Shown in pieces: positions 24,436 to 32,508 of a stretch of DNA of 41,854 bases; within the stretch, counting starts at the first letter, position 1; each line of letters begins with the position of its first letter. The notes beneath the pieces are model-generated. The model saw only the letters and a list, made by a program, of their open reading frames with translations. It was not told where the DNA came from and made no database searches. The DNA comes from Deltaproteobacteria bacterium (GTDB lineage: Bacteria; Myxococcota; UBA727; VGSZ01): assembly GCA_020850995.1 (NCBI GenBank), contig JADZDP010000114.1:1-41854 (forward strand). Direction: 5' to 3'. The translations under genes and the position numbers were made by a program.

Positions 24436-25530
24436 ATGCCCGCCCCCGGCCACGACCTGCGGCCGCGCGTCGAGGCGCTCCTCGACGTCGCGGGTGAGGC
24501 GCGGTCTGTGCTGGTGTGCACCCACGACAACCCCGACCCCGACGCCATCGCGTCGGGGTTCGCGCTCGGCGAGCTGTTGCGGGTGCGCACCGGCGCCACC
24601 TACACCCTGGCCCACGGCGGCGTGCTCGGCCGGGCCGAGAACCGCGCCATGGTGCGGGCGCTCAAGATCCCGCTCGTGCCCTTCGCCCGTCTCGACGTCG
24701 ACGACCTCGATGCCTTCGACGCGGTCGGCTTGGTGGACACCCAGCCCGGCCACGGCAACCACCGCGTTACGCGCGAGGTGGTGGCGGGCCGACGCCTGCT
24801 GTGCATCGACCACCACCCGGCGCGCACCTACGAGGGCACCCTGGCGCCCGACTACGCCGACGTGGGCGGCGACTACGGCTCCACCAGCACCATGCTCACC
24901 TGCTACCTCGAGGCCGCCGACGTGTCCTTCGATCCGGCGGTGGCCACGGCGCTGTTTTACGGCATCAAGAGCGACACCCGCGATCTGGGCCGCGAGGTCG
25001 GCGACGTCGACGTTTGGGCCTATCAGCACCTGGTGGCGCACACCGACATGGGCGTGGTGTCGCAGATCGAGCACCCGCGCCTGCCCCGCGGCTACTTCGC
25101 GGCGCTGTCGAGCGCCGTGCGCAAGGCCCGCGTGTTCGACGACGTGGTGGTGTGCGATCTCGGCAGCGTCTACGTGCCGGACCTGGTGGCCGAGACCGCC
25201 GACTGGCTCTTGCTCGCCGAGGGCATTCGCTGGTCCATCGTCATCGGCGAGCACCAAAACGACGTGTTCTGCTCCATCCGCGTGCACGATCGGCGCTTCT
25301 CCGCCGGCAAGCTGGTGCGCGAGGTGGTGGCGGCTTGGCCTACCGGCAGCGCCGGCGGCCACGGCTCCATGGCGGGCGCGCGCGTGGCCCTCGACCCCGG
25401 GATGCCGGCCACCGGCCGCGCCAAGCTGCGACGCCGGCTGCTGATCGAGCTGGCGCGCGCCGCGGGCGTGCCCCAGGGCGCGCGCCCTCGCCCCTTTGCC
25501 ATCGACGTGGGCGCCGTGGCGCCGGAGTGA
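24436..25530 (+). CDS. DHH-family phosphoesterase (NrnA/pAp-phosphatase-like)
   Basis: A 364-residue cytosolic protein. The metal-binding motifs of the DHH superfamily are intact: H30-D31-N-P-D34-P-D36, D101, and D125-H126-H127 (CIDHHPA). The C-terminal DHHA1-type subdomain has GGHGSMAGAR near 340, which binds the substrate phosphate or nucleotide. Proteins of this type cleave short oligoribonucleotides (nanoRNase), pAp or cyclic dinucleotides; without further domains the substrate cannot be chosen. It is slightly longer than NrnA (about 320). It is the first gene of a five-gene unit; the next starts on GTG inside its stop. The ATG has no Shine-Dalgarno but a promoter directly in front. Confidence 0.88.
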   Translation: MPAPGHDLRPRVEALLDVAGEARSVLVCTHDNPDPDAIASGFALGELLRVRTGATYTLAHGGVLGRAENRAMVRALKIPLVPFARLDVDDLDAFDAVGLVDTQPGHGNHRVTREVVAGRRLLCIDHHPARTYEGTLAPDYADVGGDYGSTSTMLTCYLEAADVSFDPAVATALFYGIKSDTRDLGREVGDVDVWAYQHLVAHTDMGVVSQIEHPRLPRGYFAALSSAVRKARVFDDVVVCDLGSVYVPDLVAETADWLLLAEGIRWSIVIGEHQNDVFCSIRVHDRRFSAGKLVREVVAAWPTGSAGGHGSMAGARVALDPGMPATGRAKLRRRLLIELARAAGVPQGARPRPFAIDVGAVAPE

Positions 25531-26597
25531 GCGCCCTTTACCTCGACGCCAACGCGAGCATGCCGCCGGTGCCCGCGGCGCGCGCCGCCGCGCTGGCGGC
25601 CCTCGACGTGGTGGGCAACCCCTCGTCGCCCCACGCGCTCGGGCGCGCGGCGCGCTGCCTGCTCGACGAGGCGCGCGACGCCGTGGCGACGGCCCTCGGT
25701 GCCCAGGCGCGCGAGGTGGTGTTCTGCTCGGGCGCCTCCGAGGCCAACCGGTGGCTCGTCGACGCGGCGGTGCGGGCGGGGCGCACCATCTGGTGCTCGC
25801 CGCTCGAGCACCCCTCGCTGGCCAAGCCCGCGGCGCTGGTGCCCGCGCCGCTGCGCGCCGCGCGCCCCGAGGACGCCGACGTGGTCTGCTGCACGGCGGC
25901 GCACAACGAGACCGGCGTGGTGCCCGAGCTCACCGAGCTGCTCGCGCGCGTGCGCAGCGACGCGGTGGTGTGCGTGGACGCGGCGCAGGCGTGCGGGCGC
26001 TTGCCGCCCTTGCCTGGGCGCGTCGACGCCGTGGTGGCCTCGGCGCACAAGATGGGCGGCATCGCGGGCGCCGGCGCGCTGGTGCTGCGCGGCCGGGCGC
26101 GGGCCTTGCCCGCCCCGTGGGCGGGCGGCGGTCAGGAGGGCGGCCTGCGCCCCGGTACCGAGCCCCTCTGCGCCATCGCGGCCTTCGGCGCCGCCGCGCG
26201 CGCGGTGGCGTCGACGCGCGCCGCCCACGCCGCGCTGGCACCCCTGCGCGACCGCCTCGAGCGGGCGCTGGTGGCGGCGTGGGGCGGGCGGGTGCTCGGT
26301 GCAGACCGGCCCCGCCTGCCGAACACCAGCGCGCTGGTGGTGCCCGACGTCGACGGCGCGGCCCTGCGCATCGCCATCGATCTTGCCGGCGTGTGCGTGG
26401 GCTTCGGCGCCGCATGCAGCGCGCTGGCGCCCGAGCCCTCGCCCGCGCTGCTGTCGCTCGGCCTGACCCCTGCCGAGGCGCAGGCCACGGTTCGGCTCTC
26501 GCTGGCACCGGGCCAGGACGGTGCCATGGTGGACGAGGCGCTCGCGCGCCTGGCACCCGTCGTTGCGGCGTTGCGCACGGCCGGGAAACGTCCCTAG
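25527..26597 (+). CDS. Cysteine desulfurase (NifS/IscS-like, class V aminotransferase)
   Basis: A 356-residue PLP enzyme, rather short for the family. Landmarks: LDANAS near the start, H95 (stacks on PLP), N127-E128-T-G, D151 and Q154 (DAAQ), H174-K175 (AHKMGG; K175 holds PLP), GGGQEGGLRPGTE at 200-212, and C297 in GFGAACSALAPEPSPALL, the position of the cysteine that carries persulfide. All catalytic residues are therefore present. It would release sulfur from cysteine for Fe-S clusters, thiolated tRNA or thio-cofactors; no iscU, thiI or mnmA gene is beside it, so the acceptor is unknown. It starts on GTG overlapping the DHH gene stop. The zinc-ribbon gene follows after 10 bases. Confidence 0.88.
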   Translation: MSALYLDANASMPPVPAARAAALAALDVVGNPSSPHALGRAARCLLDEARDAVATALGAQAREVVFCSGASEANRWLVDAAVRAGRTIWCSPLEHPSLAKPAALVPAPLRAARPEDADVVCCTAAHNETGVVPELTELLARVRSDAVVCVDAAQACGRLPPLPGRVDAVVASAHKMGGIAGAGALVLRGRARALPAPWAGGGQEGGLRPGTEPLCAIAAFGAAARAVASTRAAHAALAPLRDRLERALVAAWGGRVLGADRPRLPNTSALVVPDVDGAALRIAIDLAGVCVGFGAACSALAPEPSPALLSLGLTPAEAQATVRLSLAPGQDGAMVDEALARLAPVVAALRTAGKRP

Positions 26598-26607
26598 AAA
26601 CGCCGCG

Positions 26608-28563
26608 ATGGACGTCCGCTGCGCCAAGTGCGGGATCGAGTACGAGTTCGACGACGCCAAGGTCACCACCGTCGGCGTCACGGTCAAGTGCACCTCGTGC
26701 GGCCACGTCTTCAAGGTCAAGCGCGAGGAGCCGTCGTTGCCCTCGCCGCCGCACTCGGGGTCCTTCTCCGGCGATGGCGAGTGGATGGTGCGCCAGCCTG
26801 GCGGCAGCATCTATCGCTTCAAAGAGCTGACCACGCTGCAGAAGTGGATCGTCGAGCGCAAGGTCAGCCGCCACGACGAGATCTCGAAGACCGGCCGCAC
26901 CTGGAAGAGCCTGGGCGACGTCGCCGAGCTGGCGAGCTTCTTCCAGGTGGTGGACGCGGCCAACGCCGCGCTCCAGGCGAGCCTGGTGGCCGTGCAGCCG
27001 CCCATGCGCGCCGCCGAGCCGCCGGGCGCGGCCGGCGCGCTGCTGTCCGTGCAGCACACGGATCCCAACCTCGGCGCGGTGCTGCCCTCGCCGTCGGCGC
27101 CGCTGCCGATGGGCGTGGCGCAGCCCGCGCTCGCGGCGGTGCCGCCGCCCGCGGCCCCCGCGGTGCCGGTGCGGCCGAGGACCGAGAGCTTCCCCCAAGG
27201 GCCCGACGCGCTCGACGCGCTCGACGAGGACGATCCCGTGCTCGCCTGGCAGCGCACCAAGCGCCGCCGCCTGGTGGCGGCCACCGCGCTGCTAGTGGTG
27301 GCAGCGCTGGCGGCAGCAGGGTGGACCTTCCGCGACCAGCTGCGCGCGCTCGGCGGCGGCACCGTGGCGCTGGCGCCCGCCACCGTCGCCGCCGCCGCCG
27401 CTGCCATCCAGGGCAACCGCGCGGCGGCGCGAGCAGGCGCGCGCCAGGCGCTCGACGCAGCGGCGGCTGCCCCCGTGCCGCCGCCGCTGGCGCTCGCGTG
27501 GCTGGCCCGCTTCGAGATCGCGGAGGCCGCCGAGGCGCGCGAGGTGGGGCGCCTGCACCAGGCGCTGGCGGCCCTTGGCGGCGCCGATGCGGCCACCCAC
27601 GAGGCGTCGGCCCGCGACGCCGCGGCCCGCGCCGATCAAGCGCTGGCGCGCGCCTACCGCGTGGTGGGCGACGTGCGCGCGCAGGCGCCGCGCTTGCCCG
27701 AGGCGCACCTGGCCGCTGCCGCCTACCAGCTCGAGCGCGGCGGGCTGTCCGAAATGAAGGGCGACCTCGAGGCTGCGCGCCAGGCCGCGACGCCCGAGGC
27801 GCTCCCCGGCGTCGACGCCGAGATCGCCGTGCACCAGGCGCTGGCCGAAGCGCGCGCTGCGCTCTCGTCGACCGACGCCACGGCGCTCGGTGCCGCCGCC
27901 GAGCGCGTGCCGCGCTCGGACGACGGCCGCCTGCGCGACGCGCGGGCCCTGCTCTTGGTCTTGGCACAGGCGGCGCGCGCCGCCGCCAAGGCCCCCGTCG
28001 ACCAGCCGGCGCTCGACGCGACGCGCGCGGCCGTGACCGCGCTGCCCGCCGCCGACGAGCGCGTACGGCTCTACGGCGTCGTGCTCGACGCCGCCCACGC
28101 CGCCACCCCAGCCGTCGTCGACGCTGGCGTCGCGGCGCCGGCTGACGCAGGCGTCGCGGCGCCGGCTGACGCAGGCGTCGTGGACGCCGACGACAGCCCC
28201 AGCGACGGTTACGACCTGGTCATGCAGAAGGCCGAGCGCGCGCGCGTCAACGGCCGCTCGAAGATCGCGCACCTGCTCTTCGTCAAGGCCACCAAGCAGA
28301 AGCCGACGGCGCCGCGCCCGTGGCTCGGCCTCGGGTGGGCGGCCATGGATCTGGGGCGGAATGCCGAGGCGGTGCGCGCGTTCAAGCGAGCAGTGGAGCT
28401 CGCGCCCGAGGTGGGCGAGGCGCACTTCGGGCTCGCCGAGGCGCTGCGCTTCACCGGCCAAAGCGCGCAGGCCGTGGCCGAGTACCAAGAGTTCCTGCGC
28501 ATCGATCCCGGTAGCCGCGACGCCGACGTGGCGAAACGCGCCATCGACTCGCTCAAGGAGTGA
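26608..28563 (+). CDS. Zinc-ribbon / GYF-like / transmembrane / TPR protein (GltJ-like layout)
   Basis: A 651-residue protein. Residues 1-38 form an MJ0042-type zinc ribbon with C5, C8, C28 and C31. About 57-113 is a GYF_2-like domain (EWMVRQPGGSIYRF, LQKWIVERKVSRHDEISK, TWKSLGD). After a Pro/Ala-rich stretch, about 220-242 is one membrane helix preceded by KRRR, so the N-terminal modules are cytoplasmic. The periplasmic part is Ala-rich helical sequence, a linker with two exact 24-base tandem copies (28127-28174, AGVAAPAD), and C-terminal TPRs (ARVNGRSKIAHLLFVKATKQ, AVRAFKRAVELAPEVGEAHF). In Myxococcus, GltJ of the gliding machinery also has cytoplasmic zinc-ribbon and GYF modules, so a scaffold role is possible; orthology is not shown. 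dapA follows after 3 bases. Confidence 0.82.
   Translation: MDVRCAKCGIEYEFDDAKVTTVGVTVKCTSCGHVFKVKREEPSLPSPPHSGSFSGDGEWMVRQPGGSIYRFKELTTLQKWIVERKVSRHDEISKTGRTWKSLGDVAELASFFQVVDAANAALQASLVAVQPPMRAAEPPGAAGALLSVQHTDPNLGAVLPSPSAPLPMGVAQPALAAVPPPAAPAVPVRPRTESFPQGPDALDALDEDDPVLAWQRTKRRRLVAATALLVVAALAAAGWTFRDQLRALGGGTVALAPATVAAAAAAIQGNRAAARAGARQALDAAAAAPVPPPLALAWLARFEIAEAAEAREVGRLHQALAALGGADAATHEASARDAAARADQALARAYRVVGDVRAQAPRLPEAHLAAAAYQLERGGLSEMKGDLEAARQAATPEALPGVDAEIAVHQALAEARAALSSTDATALGAAAERVPRSDDGRLRDARALLLVLAQAARAAAKAPVDQPALDATRAAVTALPAADERVRLYGVVLDAAHAATPAVVDAGVAAPADAGVAAPADAGVVDADDSPSDGYDLVMQKAERARVNGRSKIAHLLFVKATKQKPTAPRPWLGLGWAAMDLGRNAEAVRAFKRAVELAPEVGEAHFGLAEALRFTGQSAQAVAEYQEFLRIDPGSRDADVAKRAIDSLKE
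28127..28174 (+). repeat. Exact 24-base tandem duplication inside the zinc-ribbon/TPR gene
   Basis: Two identical adjacent 24-base copies (28127-28150 and 28151-28174) encode an Ala/Asp/Val/Pro-rich linker; a third, diverged partial copy follows. The absence of silent changes suggests a recent duplication or gene conversion. Confidence 0.85.
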
Positions 28564-28566
28564 TCC

Positions 28567-29484
28567 ATGCCCAAGCCGCGCTTCTCCGGCGTCATTACCG
28601 CGCTGGTCACCCCGTTCCACGACGACGGCAGCCTCGACCTGGCCAGCTACCGCGCGTTGGCGCGCGAGCAGCTCGCCGCCGGCGTCGACGGGCTCGTGCC
28701 CTGCGGCACCACCGGCGAGTCGGTGACGCTCTCGCAAGACGAGGTGCAGCAGGTGGTCAAGGCCTGCAAAGACGAGGCCCGCGGCATGGTGCCCGTCATC
28801 GCCGGCGCCGGCGCCAACGACACCAAGAAGGCCGTGGACAACCAGAAAGCCATGCACGCGCTCGACGTCGACGCCACGCTGCATGTCACGCCCTACTACA
28901 ACAAGCCCACGCAGGAGGGCTTGTACCGGCACTTCCGCGCCGTCGCCGAGGCCGCGCCCACGCCGGTCATCCTCTACAACGTCCCTGGGCGCACCGGCGT
29001 CGATCTCCTCCCCGAGACCGTGGCGCGCCTGGCCGGTGACTGCCCGACCATCGTGGGCCTCAAGGAGGCCACGGGCTCGGCGGCGCGCGCGCAGGACGTG
29101 CTCAATCGCGTGCAGGCGCTGCACGGCGGCAAAGGACGCGAGGACTTCGCGGTGCTCTCGGGTGACGACGGCCTCATCCTGGGACTGTTGGCGCAGGGCG
29201 GCCACGGCGTCATCTCGGTGATCTCACACCTGTGCTGCCGCGAGCTCTCGCAGATGATGAAGGCCTTCCGCGACGGCAAGCACGCCGAGGCGCAGGCGCT
29301 GGCGCGCCGCGTGAGCCCGCTCGCGCACATCCTCTTCTTCCGCACCTCGCCTATCCCCGTGAAGACCGCGCTGGCGTGGAAGGGGATGATGAAGAAGAGC
29401 TTCCGTTTGCCCTTGTGTCCCCTCGACGAGGCGGAAGAAGCACAGCTCAGGAAGATGCTCAGCGCCGAAGGCTGGCTCTCGTGA
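28567..29484 (+). CDS. dapA: 4-hydroxy-tetrahydrodipicolinate synthase
   Basis: A 305-residue DapA, which condenses aspartate semialdehyde with pyruvate, the first committed step to diaminopimelate and lysine. Landmarks: GTTGES at 47-52 with T48 and T49, Y137 in YNVPGRTG, R142, and the Schiff-base Lys K166 in GLKEATG. Length is typical (about 292-305). It starts three bases after the zinc-ribbon gene and overlaps dapB by GTGA, so dapA and dapB are co-translated. Confidence 0.97.
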   Translation: MPKPRFSGVITALVTPFHDDGSLDLASYRALAREQLAAGVDGLVPCGTTGESVTLSQDEVQQVVKACKDEARGMVPVIAGAGANDTKKAVDNQKAMHALDVDATLHVTPYYNKPTQEGLYRHFRAVAEAAPTPVILYNVPGRTGVDLLPETVARLAGDCPTIVGLKEATGSAARAQDVLNRVQALHGGKGREDFAVLSGDDGLILGLLAQGGHGVISVISHLCCRELSQMMKAFRDGKHAEAQALARRVSPLAHILFFRTSPIPVKTALAWKGMMKKSFRLPLCPLDEAEEAQLRKMLSAEGWLS

Positions 29485-30302
29485 CTCGGTCCGCGCGCGT
29501 CGGCATCGTGGTGCCGGGGCTGTTCGGCCGCATGGGGCGCCTGGTGGCGCTGGCCGCCCGCGACGACGAGCGACACGCCTTGGTGGGCGCCACGCTGCGC
29601 AAGGACCGCCCGGAGGTGGGCACCGACATCGGCCTGGCGCTCGAGCGCGGGCCCAACGGGCGCACCATTCACGCCACCTTGGCCGACGCGCTGGCCTCGC
29701 CGCCGCCCGCGCAGACCAGCGGCACCGTCGTCGTCGACTTCACCACCCCCGGCAACGGCCGCGCCCACGCCGACGCGTGCCGCGCCCACGGCGCCGCGTG
29801 GGTGGTGGGCACCACCGGGCTCTCGCCCGACGACACCTTGGCCGTCGAGGAGGCCGCGCGCGCGGTGCCCGTGTTGGTGAGCGCCAACATGAGCGTGGGC
29901 GCGCACCTGGTGGCCGAGCTGGCGGCGCGCGCGGCGCGGGTGCTCGAGGGCGCCGACGTGGAGGTGGTGGAGCTGCACCATCGCAGGAAGAAAGACGCCC
30001 CGAGCGGTACCGCCCTGATGTTGGCGCGCGCCGTAGCCGAGGCGCGCGGCCAGGGCGAGGTGCTGCGCACCGTGCGCAGCGGCGAGGCGCCGCGCGCGCC
30101 TGGCGAGATCGGCGTGCTGGCGGTCCGCGGCGGCGACGTGGTGGGTGAGCACACGGTGTACCTGTTCGTCGACGGCGAGCGCGTCGAGCTCACCCATCGC
30201 GTCTCCGACCGCGCCATGTTCGCGCGCGGGGCGCTGCGCGCCGCGCGCTTCCTGGCGTCCGCGCGGCCCGGTCTGTACGCCATGAAGGACGTGCTGCACT
30301 GA
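29481..30302 (+). CDS. dapB: 4-hydroxy-tetrahydrodipicolinate reductase
   Basis: A 273-residue DapB, the NAD(P)H-dependent reductase that follows DapA. The nucleotide-binding motif is G13-L-F-G16-R-M-G19, GTTG at 110-113 follows, and the active-site segment ELHHRRKKDAPSGTA has H166, H167, K170, K171 and SGT at 175-177. The GTG start overlaps the dapA stop and fixes the N terminus. It ends the five-gene operon; an imperfect hairpin follows at 30316-30352. Confidence 0.95.
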   Translation: MTRSARVGIVVPGLFGRMGRLVALAARDDERHALVGATLRKDRPEVGTDIGLALERGPNGRTIHATLADALASPPPAQTSGTVVVDFTTPGNGRAHADACRAHGAAWVVGTTGLSPDDTLAVEEAARAVPVLVSANMSVGAHLVAELAARAARVLEGADVEVVELHHRRKKDAPSGTALMLARAVAEARGQGEVLRTVRSGEAPRAPGEIGVLAVRGGDVVGEHTVYLFVDGERVELTHRVSDRAMFARGALRAARFLASARPGLYAMKDVLH

Positions 30303-30315
30303 CGGTGCTGGCCGC

Positions 30316-30352
30316 AGCCCCTTCGCAACGCACGAGACCTGTGCGAAGGGCT
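30316..30352 (+). terminator. Imperfect inverted repeat after dapB
   Basis: AGCCCCTTCGCA (30316-30327) pairs with TGCGAAGGGCT (30342-30352) with one bulged C; the core CCCTTCGCA/TGCGAAGGG is 9 bp perfect, and the loop is 14 bases. It has no T-run, so it may be a weak terminator or an operator for the next gene, whose -10-like TAGAGT lies at 30362-30367. Confidence 0.45.
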
Positions 30353-30410
30353 CTCCTAGGTTAGAGTCCAGGCGACAGATTTCCCCGGTGGGGGGACGCG
30401 AGGCGGACGG

Positions 30411-31034
30411 ATGGTGGATTGGAAGAAGCTCCTCGAGGACGACGAGCGCGCGCGCGCCAGCTCGGGCGAGGACAACGACGACTGGCGCCAAGAGGCCGCC
30501 GACAGCCTGTGCGAGCTCTATTACGAGACCTATCGAGCGCAGAAGGGTCGCGGGAAGCGCCTCGACCTGCGGCCGGGCTCCGACTTCCGCCGCTTCATGG
30601 ACTCGCACCTGAAGCCACTCTCGCGCCACAGCGTGTGGGAGGCGCTGTTCCCCAACCGCGCCTCGGCCACCAGCGCCCAGGCCATCGACGAAGCGCTGCA
30701 CCTCCTGGCGGACACCAAGCTGGTGGATCGCGTGTTCTCGGGCGACATCGTCACGGTCACCAAGATCGTGACCAACATGCAGAAGAAGCGCGCCAAGTAC
30801 CTCGAGCTCGACGGCAAGGGCGCCATGGCGCTGGCCATGGCTGGCGAGGTCGACGAGGACGAGCTTGGGCTCGAGCGCGACCTCGATGAGCTCGAGGCCT
30901 CCGATGAGGAGCTCGACGCCGTCGAGCGCGATGGCGAGGCCGAGACCGAGACGGAGACGGAGACGGAGAGCGAGACCGACGGTGACGCCGACTTCGGCGG
31001 CGACGACGACGCGGGCGACGACGCCGACGAGTAG
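30411..31034 (+). CDS. Unknown protein with acidic C-terminal tail
   Basis: A 207-residue cytosolic protein that I do not recognise. Residues 1 to about 145 are helical and mixed-charge (WRQEAADSLCELYYETYRAQ, VTVTKIVTNMQKKRAKYLEL). The last 60 residues are strongly acidic: several Asp/Glu runs, then alternating Glu-Thr (ETETETETES), then DDDAGDDADE. Such tails often shield a basic partner, as in histone- or RNA-binding chaperones, but there is no direct evidence for that here. The ATG has GAGG upstream. Its stop TAG is directly followed by the stop of the convergent gene. Confidence 0.72.
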   Translation: MVDWKKLLEDDERARASSGEDNDDWRQEAADSLCELYYETYRAQKGRGKRLDLRPGSDFRRFMDSHLKPLSRHSVWEALFPNRASATSAQAIDEALHLLADTKLVDRVFSGDIVTVTKIVTNMQKKRAKYLELDGKGAMALAMAGEVDEDELGLERDLDELEASDEELDAVERDGEAETETETETESETDGDADFGGDDDAGDDADE

Positions 31035-32336
31035 TCAGTCCTTGAAGGCCTTGGCGAGCGCCTCGAGCAGACCGCTGTCCTTCAGCTCGACGTAGATCGC
31101 CTCGGCTTGGCTGTGCACACCGTGGGCGCCGCCGGGCTTGCCGAACGCTCGCTCGGCGGCGCGCAGCGCCTCGGTGGGCTTCATGCCCGAGGCGTGCAGC
31201 GCATGCGCCAGCCCCTCGACCTGTTGGCCGATGTCCTTGATCTTGCCGAGGTCGCCGATGGCCTTCGACAACGCCAGGAACAAGGTCCACGGGATCTCGA
31301 TGTGCGCCTTGTCGCCCTCGGTGACGGGGAGGCGCGCGAAGGGGCTCTGCGCCACCGGGTCCTGCTTGAGCTTCTCGAAGGCCGCGGTGGGCCCCTTGCT
31401 CTCGGTGTCGAGCGTGACCAGGCCCTCGAGCGCGATGAGCGAGATGGGAAGCCAGCGCAGCTGGCGGCGCAGCTCGTGCACGCCGCCTTCGAGGTCGCCC
31501 ATGTCGAGGTCCTTGTTGGCGATCTTGCGGCACATGTCGGCGAGCGCGCGGCGCACGAACTTCAGGTCGTCCTTGGCGCTGCCGAAGTCGATCTTGGCGA
31601 AGGTGTCGACCAGCTCGTCCACGCGCTCGCTGCGCTCGCCCTTGCCCGGGCGCCACTGTTCCACGAGGGCAGCCAACTTGGCGCGCGCGTCGTCGACGGC
31701 GGCCTCGAGCTCGGTGGTGGCGGCGGCGGGCACGCCGGCGGCGCCGGCGGCGGCGGCGCGCATGTCGCAGGCGTAGCCGAAGGCGCCGATGGCGTCTTCG
31801 AGCTCCTTGATGCGCTCGAGGGCCTTGTCCATCTTCTTGTCGGGGCCGCGCCCCTGGTAGAGGCGCACCAGCCCCTCCAACATGAAGAGGTGCTTGCGCA
31901 CGCCCTCGGCCACCTTGGGATCGTCGAGCATCTTGGTAGCGTTTTGTTCGAGCTCGGACTGCAGGCGGCCGGCATGCATGAGGAAGCGCTCGAAGGCGCG
32001 GCCCACGGAGGTGGTGTTGGGGCGATAGAGCGAGAGGGCGCGGGCGGCGTCGGGTGAGGTGGTCATAGGGAGCTTGTGGTGCAGCAGGTCTTTGCGCACG
32101 GCGCCGCCGCCGCCGCCCACCAGCGTGATCGCGGTGGGCCGCTCGCCGAGCAGGGCGCGCACCGCGCGCAGCTGGTCGTCGTCGAGGTGGCGCACGAGCT
32201 TGGCGGTGGCGTCGCTGCCGCCGGTCTCGAGCACGACCTTGGCAGCGCCCTTGGCGCTCGACAGGTCGGAGGCGGACAGGCCGAGCTTCTTGAGCGTGGC
32301 GGCGAGATCGGTGGGCGCCTTTCGGACCGTCGTCAT
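31035..32336 (-). CDS. Large helical protein of unknown function
   Basis: A 433-residue, soluble, mostly helical protein without signal peptide or membrane segment; I do not recognise the family. The N-terminal 70 residues have two short repeats of a 'L-x-x-L-G' type (AATLKKLGLSASDL, AKGAAKVVLETGG), then follow long helices with charged faces (ALERIKELEDAIGAF, LEAAVDDARAKLAALVEQW). There is no Walker, HD or DNA-binding motif. Its stop abuts the stop of the acidic-tail gene without a spacer. The ATG has no Shine-Dalgarno; TGCTAGAGT ends six bases upstream. Confidence 0.75.
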   Translation of the reverse strand: MTTVRKAPTDLAATLKKLGLSASDLSSAKGAAKVVLETGGSDATAKLVRHLDDDQLRAVRALLGERPTAITLVGGGGGAVRKDLLHHKLPMTTSPDAARALSLYRPNTTSVGRAFERFLMHAGRLQSELEQNATKMLDDPKVAEGVRKHLFMLEGLVRLYQGRGPDKKMDKALERIKELEDAIGAFGYACDMRAAAAGAAGVPAAATTELEAAVDDARAKLAALVEQWRPGKGERSERVDELVDTFAKIDFGSAKDDLKFVRRALADMCRKIANKDLDMGDLEGGVHELRRQLRWLPISLIALEGLVTLDTESKGPTAAFEKLKQDPVAQSPFARLPVTEGDKAHIEIPWTLFLALSKAIGDLGKIKDIGQQVEGLAHALHASGMKPTEALRAAERAFGKPGGAHGVHSQAEAIYVELKDSGLLEALAKAFKD

Positions 32337-32342
32337 GAGGGC

Positions 32343-32351
32343 ACTCTAGCA
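32343..32351 (-). promoter_or_regulatory. Putative extended -10 of the helical protein gene
   Basis: On the minus strand TGCTAGAGT has its hexamer at 32343-32348, ending six bases before the ATG at 32336. GCCCTC lies between, so there is no Shine-Dalgarno and a leaderless transcript is expected. No -35 match was seen. Confidence 0.45.
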
Positions 32352-32467
32352 GGGTGCCAGATGGCTCAGGGTGTCGAGCGCACCGTGCCTCGTCCCTCAC
32401 GCCCCCAAGGAAGCCGGCCGCGCGTGTCTGCGGCAGCTCACCGCAGTTGTCGCGCGCGAGGCCTTTT

Positions 32468-32491
32468 GCCCCGCAGGGGCGCTGCTATCCG
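32468..32491 (+). promoter_or_regulatory. Promoter region of the molybdoenzyme operon with a dyad
   Basis: TGCTATCCG (32483-32491) is an extended -10-like box 17 bases before the ATG at 32509. Directly upstream, GCCCC-gca-GGGGC (32468-32480) forms a small dyad that would lie in the promoter spacer, a usual place for a repressor or activator site. The leader includes GGAG, a weak Shine-Dalgarno. Confidence 0.4.
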
Positions 32492-32508
32492 GGGCGCCGG
32501 AGACGCGC

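Noticed and set aside
31107..32057. A 316-codon plus-strand frame inside the helical protein gene
   Set aside because: Repetitive Leu/Gly/Ala/His shadow sequence with no motif; the minus-strand frame has normal amino-acid use and a promoter-like box.
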